Below, piece by piece: positions 1-7,509 of a stretch of 64,000 nt of DNA. Each line of letters begins with the position of its first letter. Within the stretch, counting starts at the first letter, position 1. The stretch is from NCBI RefSeq assembly GCF_031846515.1, contig NZ_JAVRHO010000003.1, positions 62,001 to 126,000 on the forward strand, in the 5' to 3' direction. A model generated the notes under the pieces. It saw only the letters and a program-made list of their open reading frames with translations, searched no databases and had not been told where the DNA came from. The DNA comes from Autumnicola lenta. GTDB lineage: Bacteria > Bacteroidota > Bacteroidia > Flavobacteriales > Flavobacteriaceae. The translations under genes were made by a program, and so were the position numbers.

Positions 1-1
1 A

Positions 2-676
2 TTAATTGAAGACGACATTTCCACAGTAGAACTAATGAAACATATACTGGATGACAATAAGATTACTTTACAACAGGTAGACCATCTAAATGCAGCCTTG
101 GAAATCCTGAATACCGGTTTTCCAGATTTGATTATTAGCGATTTAATGCTGGAAGACAGGAATCTACAATCCGTATTAGTAGATTGGGTAAACTTAAAAA
201 AAATTAAGTGTCCTCTTATTGTTGCTTCCGCTCTTGAACCTGGCGATCTGAAGAAAGTGAGTCCATTTTATTTTCAAAAACCGTATAATCCAAAAGATTT
301 GAAGGATCGTATATACCAACTTTTAGGAAAAAATGAATTTCCAACTCCTGATTTTTCTAATATTTACAGTAACTATGATAACGATCCCGGTAAAGTTTCA
401 AGGGTATTAAAGCTGCTTCACGAAGAGTTTCATACTTATTTGGAGCGTATCTATAAGGCTGCAGAAAAAGGAGATCAAAAGGAGTGGGAAGCGATTTTGC
501 ATAAGCTTATTACCCACATAAATAACCTGGCACTTTACAAGCTTGAAGAAATATTACCTGAAAAAGTAGCTTCAGTAAATAGAGCTAAGCTGGAGATCAT
601 TCATAATCATTTTGCCTACTACCTATGTTGTATTAGAACCGAGAGATATTTCAATTTAAAAGATCGATCTTCTTAA
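2..676 (+). CDS. Hybrid histidine kinase C-terminus (receiver plus HPt), 5'-truncated by the window edge
   Basis: The reading frame is open from base 2, so the gene starts outside the window; 224 residues are visible. They begin with LIEDD, the acidic pocket of a receiver domain. The likely phospho-acceptor Asp lies in DLIISDLMLED, the conserved Ser/Thr in IVAS, and the conserved Lys in YFQKP. After a linker comes a helical segment with ILHKLITHINNLAL, which fits a histidine phosphotransfer (HPt) domain with the His as acceptor. A receiver followed by HPt is the usual tail of a hybrid kinase phosphorelay; a stand-alone receiver-HPt protein is possible because the upstream part is not visible. 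Its 3' end overlaps the convergent LytTR regulator gene by 26 bases, which may be its partner. Cytoplasmic. Confidence 0.75.
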   Translation, partial: LIEDDISTVELMKHILDDNKITLQQVDHLNAALEILNTGFPDLIISDLMLEDRNLQSVLVDWVNLKKIKCPLIVASALEPGDLKKVSPFYFQKPYNPKDLKDRIYQLLGKNEFPTPDFSNIYSNYDNDPGKVSRVLKLLHEEFHTYLERIYKAAEKGDQKEWEAILHKLITHINNLALYKLEEILPEKVASVNRAKLEIIHNHFAYYLCCIRTERYFNLKDRSS

Positions 677-1331
677 GCAATTCTTTTTCGTAACTGGTGC
701 TGACTGGTATATGTTCTTTTTCAATCTGAATGGCATTATTATCAATACATTCTATCTTGTTAAGATTGACAATATAAGAACGGTGGACTTTTTGAAAGAA
801 ATCCGGTAGTTTAAGTTCAAGTTCTTTTAAGGTCATCAAGGTCAGGATTTTTCTTTTTTCCATGAAAATGGAAATATAATTTCCTTCAGATTTAAAAAAT
901 TTAATTTCAGATAAATTAATTTTAATGAGTTTACTCCCTTCCTTAACAAAAATCCGTTCTTCTTGTTCCTTGTGTCGGGTAGGGAATGACTGAGCTTTTT
1001 GAAAACCCTTATAAAATCGGGAGTAATTAATAGGTTTTAAAAGGAAATCAACTATTTGATCATAATTATAAGATTCTGAAGCAAAGTCTTTATGCGAAGT
1101 AACCATTATCACCGGGATAGTGGAATCAAGAATATTGAGGATATCTTTACCAGTAATATCAGGCAGGTCAAAATCTAAAAATATCAGATCAAAACGAGAA
1201 CTATTAATAAGATTAATAGTTTCAAAACCTGAGGCTGCCATGCTAACACCTTCTATTCCTTTTGTCTTGCTACAAAAGTGCTGCAGTAAATCGCAAATTA
1301 AAGGATCATCATCAACAATTAGACACTTCAT
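651..1331 (-). CDS. LytTR-family response regulator
   Basis: 226 residues. An N-terminal receiver (about 1-115) carries the acidic pair in IVDDDP, the phospho-Asp in DLIFLDFDLPD, the Thr in VMVTS and the Lys in FLLKP. The C-terminal half (about 125-226) is a LytTR DNA-binding domain, recognisable by FFKSEGNYISIF and FQKVHRSYIVNL. Such proteins are DNA-binding transcription regulators driven by a sensor kinase. The gene converges on the receiver-HPt gene with a 26-base 3' overlap, so the two may form one signalling pair. The target genes are not evident; the haloperoxidase-like gene next door is divergent and could be one, but this is a guess. The start ATG gives the complete receiver. Confidence 0.9.
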   Translation of the reverse strand: MKCLIVDDDPLICDLLQHFCSKTKGIEGVSMAASGFETINLINSSRFDLIFLDFDLPDITGKDILNILDSTIPVIMVTSHKDFASESYNYDQIVDFLLKPINYSRFYKGFQKAQSFPTRHKEQEERIFVKEGSKLIKINLSEIKFFKSEGNYISIFMEKRKILTLMTLKELELKLPDFFQKVHRSYIVNLNKIECIDNNAIQIEKEHIPVSTSYEKELLKKIDLLN

Positions 1332-1442
1332 AGACTTATCAAATAAATGAATGGTTTCATCAACGAATATACCTAATTCATATAATAATAATTATTTGAA
1401 GGCTATGATTTCATATTATTGAGTTGCTAAAAACATCATCAA

Positions 1443-2933
1443 ATGAAGTTTAAACTACTTTTTTCTTCCATTGTATTTTTATTACTATTTGTTTCTGAGG
1501 GAAATTCTACTGAATTAAATGGTAAGGTCAACGAAACAGAGCCTAAAGGAGCCGATAATGTCGCCTATCAATGGGCATATCTGGCGCTTATGGCAACCGC
1601 TCATGATACTGATGTAAATAAACCACGGCCTACTGTTACATCAAGGTATCTCGGACTAATTTTTACTTCTATTTTCGATGCCTGGACTCGCTACGATGAA
1701 AAAGCCAGCCCTCTATATTTACAAGATGTGGAAAGGCGTCCTGAAACAGAAAGAAGACTTAGGAACAAGGAAATTGCTATAAGTTACGCTGCATATAGAG
1801 CTTTAGATACATATTATCCTTTTGATGGACAGGTGTTTCGGGACAAAATGCTGGAGTTAGGTTTGGATCCTGATAACACTTCCTTAGATCCAAATACTCC
1901 CGCGGGCATAGGAAATCTGGCTGCCAGGACTGTTATGGAAAGAAGGATGAGTGACGGATCAAATCAATTTGGCGAAGTGGAGGGATCAGATGGAACTCCC
2001 TATTCAGACTATACAGGCTATATGCCGGTGAATGACATTGATAACAACATTGATCTTAAAAGATGGCAGCCCAAATATTTTATAAATGAAGAAGGTGAGA
2101 AATATAACCCCGGTTGTTTAACTCCATACTGGCAAAATGTTGAACCCCTTTTAATGAAAAAAGCAGATCAGTTTCGTCCGGGACCTCCTCCGGCTATAGG
2201 TTCTAAGGAACTTGAAATGGAAGTGCAGGAAGTAGTTGATTTGCAGGCAAATTTAACTCCTGAAAATAAAGCACTTGTTGAATTTATGCGTGATGGTCCT
2301 CTTTCAGCCCAACAAGCCGGACATTGGCTCGTGTTTTCTCAGGATGTTTCGGTAAGGGATCAGCACACGCTTGATGAAGATGTTAAAATGTATTTTTATG
2401 TAGAATCTGTGGCATTGGATGGTTTCATTGCCTGTTGGGATGCAAAAATGTTTTATGATTATGCGCGTCCTTATGCTCTTGTACATGCCTATCTTAAAGA
2501 TAAAACGATACGTGGTTGGGCAGGACCCGATAAAGGTATGGTTACTATGAAAGGACAGGAGTGGAGACCTTATTCTCCCGACTCTTTTTTATGTCCTTCC
2601 TTCCCAAGCTATGTTTCAGGTCATAGCACCATAAGTGGTGGCTGTGCCGAAGCGCTAAGGCTCTTTACGGGCAGTGATGAGTTTGGGGTTGAGGTAGAGC
2701 TCATTCCGGGAGAACTTACAGAGCCTGATAATTTAGGTGAGCCGGTAGTTCTTCAGTTTCCGACATTCACTAAAGCCGGGGAAATGGCAGGTATATCAAG
2801 AGTAATGGGGGGATATCATATTCAGTCTGATAATATTGAAGGTTTAAAGCTGGGCCGGAATATTGCACAATATAACTACCGGAAATATCTTGAACTTATA
2901 GGGGAAGATGTTAGTGGTCAAGCCGGTCAATAG
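1443..2933 (+). CDS. Secreted vanadium-dependent haloperoxidase / PAP2-family protein
   Basis: 496 residues with a signal peptide (about 1-22, hydrophobic stretch LLFSSIVFLLLFVSEG). The vanadate/phosphate-binding signature of the family is complete: K335 followed by six residues and R342-P343 (KMFYDYARP), S392-G393-H394 (YVSGHS), and S452-R453 with His459 and Asp463 (SRVMGGYHIQSD). Proteins of this family either oxidise halides with peroxide or act as acid phosphatases; sequence alone does not say which. Export to the periplasm or outside is expected. The gene stands alone between a divergent LytTR regulator and a 600-base gap. Family assignment is firm, the substrate is unknown. Confidence 0.88.
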   Translation: MKFKLLFSSIVFLLLFVSEGNSTELNGKVNETEPKGADNVAYQWAYLALMATAHDTDVNKPRPTVTSRYLGLIFTSIFDAWTRYDEKASPLYLQDVERRPETERRLRNKEIAISYAAYRALDTYYPFDGQVFRDKMLELGLDPDNTSLDPNTPAGIGNLAARTVMERRMSDGSNQFGEVEGSDGTPYSDYTGYMPVNDIDNNIDLKRWQPKYFINEEGEKYNPGCLTPYWQNVEPLLMKKADQFRPGPPPAIGSKELEMEVQEVVDLQANLTPENKALVEFMRDGPLSAQQAGHWLVFSQDVSVRDQHTLDEDVKMYFYVESVALDGFIACWDAKMFYDYARPYALVHAYLKDKTIRGWAGPDKGMVTMKGQEWRPYSPDSFLCPSFPSYVSGHSTISGGCAEALRLFTGSDEFGVEVELIPGELTEPDNLGEPVVLQFPTFTKAGEMAGISRVMGGYHIQSDNIEGLKLGRNIAQYNYRKYLELIGEDVSGQAGQ

Positions 2934-3547
2934 GATAGCCTTTTTGACTGTATATTAAATCTGCTGCCTGAGACGATCCGGATATAACAATTCTTATTGT
3001 CTCTGTGTTTACAGTGCCACTTGTACTTCTGCTATAAATTGGTTGAGGACAATAATCTTATACTGCTTGCTAAGCTGAGAATCTAAATGCGCTTCTAAAT
3101 TACAAGAACAGTTTCAGAAGCATTGTTTACAAAAAAAGGGGTCGTAAAATCACGTACAGTTCGGCTGTGGAGAACTTTTTTGGTGTTACAGACCTCATGC
3201 TTATCCACCACTTAGCTTTAAAGGTTCTTCAAAGTAAAGTGATAAGATGAAGCAAACTTTGCTCTGCCTGGTAAAGAATCTCTCTCTTCTTCTTCAAAGT
3301 TCCCAGATCATGGATCTGCTTAACATCTATTTTAAAGTTGTTTTGGTTTCAAAATACTCTTCATCCTGAATGGTTCCTGTAACTTTAATGGAAAAGTCCA
3401 CTTTAAAGTCATCTCGAAGCCTGTGCAATTCTTTTCGGAATAAATTTTTCTGAAGTAAGGAGAAATATGCTCTTTATGTCTTCTGAAGTGAAAAAGAGAG
3501 GGATTAAAAAAAGTAAAGCCTTTCGATTTCTCAAAAGGCTTCTTTTG
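2934..3547. other. Long intergenic stretch without a recognisable gene
   Basis: About 610 bases between the haloperoxidase-like gene and the tRNA pair. No reading frame resembles a known family; the only longer frame on the minus strand runs into the tRNA gene and is not credible. Short similar stretches flank both tRNA genes (TTTTGCTCC just outside each 3' end), consistent with local duplication. Could hold decayed coding sequence, but nothing can be named. Confidence 0.5.
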
Positions 3548-3621
3548 CTCCTCCTCTTGGGCTCGAACCAAGGACCCTCTGATTAACAGTCAGATGCTCT
3601 AACCAACTGAGCTAAGGAGGA
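3548..3621 (-). tRNA. tRNA-Asn (GTT), copy 1
   Basis: 74-base cloverleaf on the minus strand. The acceptor stem TCCTCCT (3615-3621) pairs fully with AGGAGGA (3549-3555), with discriminator G at 3548. The T arm is CTTGG / CCAAG closing loop TTCGAGC. The anticodon GTT is read from 3587 to 3585, in loop context CTGTTAA, giving asparagine. No CCA is encoded. A second copy, differing by one acceptor base, lies 119 bases away. Confidence 0.95.
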
Positions 3622-3666
3622 CTTTCAATAAGTCAGAATTTTTGAAAAGCTTTCTGTTGCTTTTTG

Positions 3667-3740
3667 CTCCCCCTCTTGGGCTCGAACCAAGGACCCTCTG
3701 ATTAACAGTCAGATGCTCTAACCAACTGAGCTAAGGAGGA
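3667..3740 (-). tRNA. tRNA-Asn (GTT), copy 2
   Basis: 74-base cloverleaf on the minus strand, identical to copy 1 except for one base in the 3' acceptor strand (AGGGGGA instead of AGGAGGA, 3668-3674), which turns one A-U pair into a G-U wobble. Anticodon GTT is at 3706-3704. This copy is transcribed first, so the two are probably made as one precursor. The 45-base spacer is AT-rich. Confidence 0.95.
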
Positions 3741-3930
3741 ATTTCGCAATCATTTTTGCGGATGCAAATATAATGTATTTTTTGTTTCTCGCTAAATATT
3801 ATTAAAAAAATATCAGTAAAGTTTAAGTTGGAAGGTATGTCTAAAAAGCAATCCTCTCTTCGGTTAAAACAAAAGGAAAGTAAACAAAATCATAATTTGA
3901 GATATAGAAAAATTAGAATATGATTTTTTA

Positions 3931-3940
3931 TACCGCGGTA
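3931..3940. promoter_or_regulatory. Perfect 10-bp palindrome upstream of the NAD-salvage genes, candidate operator
   Basis: TACCGCGGTA lies 36 bases before the macrodomain gene start, in otherwise very AT-rich sequence. The core ACCGCGGT recurs only once more in the window that I could find, at 37417-37424, just after the -7 element of the TonB receptor gene. A repressor or activator site is possible; no factor can be named. Confidence 0.35.
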
Positions 3941-3976
3941 ATATGCTAAATTCATAAAAAATATTTTATAGAGCTT

Positions 3977-4498
3977 ATGCATAAAAAAGTTAAATTATTG
4001 GCTGTCAAGGGTGGAATTACGCAACAACCAGACGTAATGGCCATAGTAAATGCGGCCAATGCCCACCTGACAACAGGGGGTGGCGTGGCAGGTGCAATTC
4101 ATCATGCAGCAGGTAATGACCTTTATAGAGAATGCCAGGAATTGGCGCCTATAAGGCCGGGTAATGCTGTGATCACTAAAGCTTACAATTTACCTAATGA
4201 TTATATTATCCATTGTCTTGGACCCGTTTACGGCAAAAACAAACCGGAAGACGTTATATTAGCCAAATGCTATAAAAATGCGCTGCGGCTTGCAGAAGAA
4301 TATAAGATCACCTCTATAGCTTTTCCTGCAATTGCCACCGGCGTTTTCGGATATCCAATAGAAGAAGCAACCGAAGTCGCAATAAAGACAATTTTAGCAG
4401 AACTTCCCTCTCTTAAGCATTTGGAAAAGATTAAATTTGTCCTATTCTCAGAGGCAGATCTGGTGATTTACCAGAAAAAGCTTGCAGAAGTTCAATAG
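3977..4498 (+). CDS. Macrodomain protein (ADP-ribose binding, probable O-acetyl-ADP-ribose deacetylase)
   Basis: 173 residues, a complete single macrodomain. The diagnostic N-terminal motif NAANAHLTTGGGVAGAIH (about 27-44) holds the residues that contact the distal ribose and diphosphate, and AFPAIATGVFGYP (about 115-127) forms the second binding loop. YmdB/MacroD-type members hydrolyse O-acetyl-ADP-ribose or remove ADP-ribose from proteins. The gene lies 24 bases ahead of pncB and is co-oriented with pncB-pncA, so it is likely co-transcribed with NAD salvage enzymes. That suggests a role in handling ADP-ribose derivatives from NAD turnover; this is inference from context. Cytoplasmic. Confidence 0.9.
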   Translation: MHKKVKLLAVKGGITQQPDVMAIVNAANAHLTTGGGVAGAIHHAAGNDLYRECQELAPIRPGNAVITKAYNLPNDYIIHCLGPVYGKNKPEDVILAKCYKNALRLAEEYKITSIAFPAIATGVFGYPIEEATEVAIKTILAELPSLKHLEKIKFVLFSEADLVIYQKKLAEVQ

Positions 4499-4522
4499 GT
4501 TAATAACGAAGGCAAATTTTGT

Positions 4523-5932
4523 ATGTTCGATTTTACTGCTACTTATACAGATCAGTACCAGCTTGCTATGGCCCAGGTTTATTTTGAAAATGGCCATAAG
4601 GATCACCGCTCTGTTTTTGATTATTTCTTTCGAAAATTGCCATTTGAAGGAGGTTATGCAGTTTTTTCGGGACTGGAGGATTTATTGGAGATTATTGAAA
4701 ACCTAAGCTTTGATAAAAAGGATATCGCTTATCTGGAACAAACGGGATTTAGTGAGAAATTCCTGAATTACCTTAGGGATTTCAAATTTCAGGGCTCTGT
4801 ATATTCAGTAAAGGAAGGTGATGTGGTATTTCCAACAAGGCCTGTGCTGCAAATAGAAGCAAACATTATAGAAGCCCAGATCGTTGAAACCCTGCTCCTT
4901 AATTTGTTAAATTTTCAAACGCTTATTGCTACTAAGGCCAGCAGGATGAGGCTGGTGTCGGGAGACCGTCACTTATTGGATTTCGGACTTAGAAGAGCAC
5001 AGGGTCCCGGAGGTTATTATGCCACCAGGGCAGCCATTACAGGTGGATTCGACGGTACAAGTAACGTTGTAGCTGCCAGAAATTTTGATATTCCGGTTTC
5101 CGGTACTATGGCGCATTCTTTTGTGCAGAGTTATGATAACGAAATTGATGCTTTCCGCAGTTTCGCCAAAGGTCGTCCCGAAAATTGCGTTTTACTGGTC
5201 GATACTTATAACACTTTAAACAGCGGAGTTCCGAATGCAATCAAGATTGCTAAAGAAATGGAAGAGCGGGGGCAGAAGCTTCTGGCTATTCGGTTGGATA
5301 GCGGCGATTTGGCATACTTTGCTAAAGAAAGCAGAAAACTTCTTGACAAAGCTGGACTGGAATATGTGAAAATTGCCGCTTCTAATCAGCTGGACGAGTA
5401 TGTGATCAAAAGTCTGCTGGAGCAGCAGGCTCCAATAGACATATTTGGTGTAGGTACAAACCTTGTTACGGGAAATCCCGATTCTGCTTTGGACGGAGTT
5501 TATAAACTGGCCGAGTCTAATGGGAAGCCACGAATAAAGCTTTCAGAGAGTCTGGCGAAAGTGACGCTTCCGCATAAAAAGCAGGTTTTCAGAATTAAAA
5601 ATAGTAGTGGGCAATGTGTTGGAGCAGACGCGATAGGTTTAAGATCTGAATCCAGAATCGAGGAAATGTTTCATCCTTTTGAACCTTATAAATCGATGAA
5701 ACTCCAGAATTTTGAACAGGAACCACTGCTTCATGAGGTGATGAAGAATGGGAAATCCCTTGTAGAGAAGCAATCACTTAAAGATATAGCAGATTACAGC
5801 CTTTCCAGGTTGGCCGAACTGCCTATAGAATATAAGCGTTTTAATAATCCACATATTTATAAGGTTGGGATTAGCAGCGCATTAAGAGAGGATCGTGATA
5901 AATTAATTAAAGAATATAAACAACTGTCATGA
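4523..5932 (+). CDS. pncB: Nicotinate phosphoribosyltransferase
   Basis: 469 residues. Converts nicotinate, PRPP and ATP to nicotinate mononucleotide, the committed step of the Preiss-Handler route. Recognised by the N-terminal YTDQYQLAMAQVYFENG, the RRAQGPGGYYATRAA segment of the active site, the catalytic-His region GTMAHSFVQSY, and RLDSGDLAYFAKESR. Length fits the longer class of the family. Its TGA stop overlaps the pncA ATG (ATGA), so the two are translationally coupled. The chosen ATG at 4523 starts 24 bases after the macrodomain gene. Confidence 0.95.
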   Translation: MFDFTATYTDQYQLAMAQVYFENGHKDHRSVFDYFFRKLPFEGGYAVFSGLEDLLEIIENLSFDKKDIAYLEQTGFSEKFLNYLRDFKFQGSVYSVKEGDVVFPTRPVLQIEANIIEAQIVETLLLNLLNFQTLIATKASRMRLVSGDRHLLDFGLRRAQGPGGYYATRAAITGGFDGTSNVVAARNFDIPVSGTMAHSFVQSYDNEIDAFRSFAKGRPENCVLLVDTYNTLNSGVPNAIKIAKEMEERGQKLLAIRLDSGDLAYFAKESRKLLDKAGLEYVKIAASNQLDEYVIKSLLEQQAPIDIFGVGTNLVTGNPDSALDGVYKLAESNGKPRIKLSESLAKVTLPHKKQVFRIKNSSGQCVGADAIGLRSESRIEEMFHPFEPYKSMKLQNFEQEPLLHEVMKNGKSLVEKQSLKDIADYSLSRLAELPIEYKRFNNPHIYKVGISSALREDRDKLIKEYKQLS

Positions 5933-6540
5933 AAGCGCTTTTAATTATTGATGTTCAGAATGATTTTATGCCGGGAGGTGCTTTAGCGGTTCCTGAAGGG
6001 GATAAGATCGTTTCGATTGTGAACAGGCTTCAGGATAAGTTTGAGCTTGTAATTGCCACCCAGGACTGGCATCCTCAAAATCATGCGAGTTTTGCTGAAA
6101 ACCATTCCGAAAAAACTGAATTTGAAACGATTGATCTGAATGGAATTCAGCAAATTCTATGGCCCGTGCATTGTGTACAAAATTCTGGAGGAGCTGAATT
6201 TCATCCTGAGCTGAAAATTGCCAAAATTGAAGCCATCTTCAGAAAAGGAACAAACTCTGAAATTGACAGTTACAGCGGTTTTTATGATAATGCTCATCTA
6301 AAATCTACGGGACTTGCAGGTTACCTTCGGGAAAAGGGTGTAAAGGAGATCTATTTCTGTGGTCTTGCTGCAGAATTTTGTGTTTCTTTTTCAGTTAAAG
6401 ATGCATTACAGGAAGGTTTTTCAGCAACATTAATAGAAGATGCTACGAGGGCTTTGGATAATGCGGAATTTAAAAGGACAAAGGAAGAAATCTTAAAAAA
6501 AGGGGGAAAAATTATAACTTCTGAAGAGCTCTTCGACTAA
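5929..6540 (+). CDS. pncA: Nicotinamidase
   Basis: 203 residues. Hydrolyses nicotinamide to nicotinate, the substrate of the pncB product encoded just upstream. The catalytic triad is visible: Asp in LLIIDVQNDFMPGGAL (about 8), Lys in IFRKGTNSE, and Cys in CGLAAEFCVSFSVKDA. The metal ligands fit DWHPQNHASF. The start overlaps the pncB stop by four bases. The 3' end meets the convergent outer-membrane protein gene, with stop codons overlapping. Cytoplasmic. Confidence 0.95.
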   Translation: MKALLIIDVQNDFMPGGALAVPEGDKIVSIVNRLQDKFELVIATQDWHPQNHASFAENHSEKTEFETIDLNGIQQILWPVHCVQNSGGAEFHPELKIAKIEAIFRKGTNSEIDSYSGFYDNAHLKSTGLAGYLREKGVKEIYFCGLAAEFCVSFSVKDALQEGFSATLIEDATRALDNAEFKRTKEEILKKGGKIITSEELFD

Positions 6541-7307
6541 AAATTGATTTGATAAACATATCCAAAACCTACCCAGAAAACCCAATCATCAGCTTTGTTT
6601 TGGGGGGCGTCAATATTTAGTCCGTCAATCCAGTCGCTGCCATAATAATGCCATTTTCCCTCTATCATGATATCCCCGCTGCGGTGCACTTTATAACGGA
6701 CTCCCATACTACCGATTGCGGCAAAGGTATTATTCGCATCGAGATCAATACCGTCCTTAAAAGTCGGAAAGACATTATTGCGATCCTCCAAAGGTCCAAG
6801 GTCTGAATATGCATCTGGTCTAAAGTGCACATAATGCACTCCCAGGCTTACGTAAGGAGAAAAGAGGTATCCAAAATTGGCAAAATCTTTAATGTTTAGA
6901 GGGTGGTATTCCAAATGCATTCCCACTTCATAAGTTTCTGAGAAACCATGCATCGCTCTTAAAAGCTTACCGCCAGTGGTATTTTCAGAAGCTACGGGCC
7001 CATGGTGTTCCAGGTTAGAACGTAAATAATCAAACTCACTTCGTATTCTGAAATGGTTATTGAAAAACCGATTTCTGGTGTAACAATTACATTCTGCATC
7101 AAAAGCAAAGTTAATGTAGTGAACAATCCCTATCCCTATTCCTGAATTACTTATGTTGTTTTCAACATTCCATCGCTCTCCATAATCAGTAAAGAAAGAA
7201 GATGGACCAACTAAGACTCCAATTTCATGCGAGAATCCAAATTGAGAATAGCTTTTGCCATAGAAAGAAAGGAAAAAGAATAGTAATAAGAATGCAGTGC
7301 GGAGCAT
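6537..7307 (-). CDS. Exported beta-barrel-like protein, THC0290_0291-type family
   Basis: 256 residues from the ATG at 7307; a longer frame starting with TTG at 7331 is less likely because the signal peptide (LRTAFLLLFFFLSFYGKSYSQ) follows directly after this Met. The mature part is rich in alternating aromatic and polar residues (for example YVSLGVHYVHF, GIGIGIVHYINF) and ends in YVYQINF, a terminal Phe typical of outer-membrane barrels. I recognise it as a flavobacterial family of unknown function that sits beside gdhA; neighbours have led to it being mislabelled glutamate dehydrogenase. It is divergent from gdhA here. Function unknown. Confidence 0.7.
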   Translation of the reverse strand: MLRTAFLLLFFFLSFYGKSYSQFGFSHEIGVLVGPSSFFTDYGERWNVENNISNSGIGIGIVHYINFAFDAECNCYTRNRFFNNHFRIRSEFDYLRSNLEHHGPVASENTTGGKLLRAMHGFSETYEVGMHLEYHPLNIKDFANFGYLFSPYVSLGVHYVHFRPDAYSDLGPLEDRNNVFPTFKDGIDLDANNTFAAIGSMGVRYKVHRSGDIMIEGKWHYYGSDWIDGLNIDAPQNKADDWVFWVGFGYVYQINF

Positions 7308-7451
7308 TATGACTGGTATAGTTAGAAACAAATATATGAAAAGAACCTTAACAAGGTTAGAAAAGGTATATTTCCCCCCGGATTCACATTTTTTCTCATG
7401 TTAATATTATATCAAAACATAAAATTGAACAGCTATGGCTTGCAGAAATCT

Positions 7452-7459
7452 TATATTTG
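7452..7459 (+). promoter_or_regulatory. -7 promoter element for gdhA
   Basis: TATATTTG matches the Bacteroidota -7 consensus TAnnTTTG. A TTG at 7425-7427 lies 24 bases upstream, slightly beyond the usual 17-23. Transcription would start near 7466, leaving a leader of about 45 bases before gdhA. Confidence 0.6.
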
Positions 7460-7509
7460 CAGGGCATAAAAGCAATATTTTTTAATAATCCTCATTATAT
7501 ATCTTTAGT

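Noticed and set aside
1120..1350. 76-codon frame on the plus strand opposite the LytTR regulator
   Set aside because: It is antisense to a well-supported gene and shows no domain; typical shadow frame.
3332..3571. 79-codon reading frame on the minus strand next to the tRNA genes
   Set aside because: It overlaps a tRNA gene and has low-complexity composition without family resemblance.
4621..4650. Further copy of the dispersed palindrome in pncB
   Set aside because: CGAAAATTGCCATTTGAAGG has only one matching half and encodes the conserved KLPFEGGYA motif, so chance is more likely.
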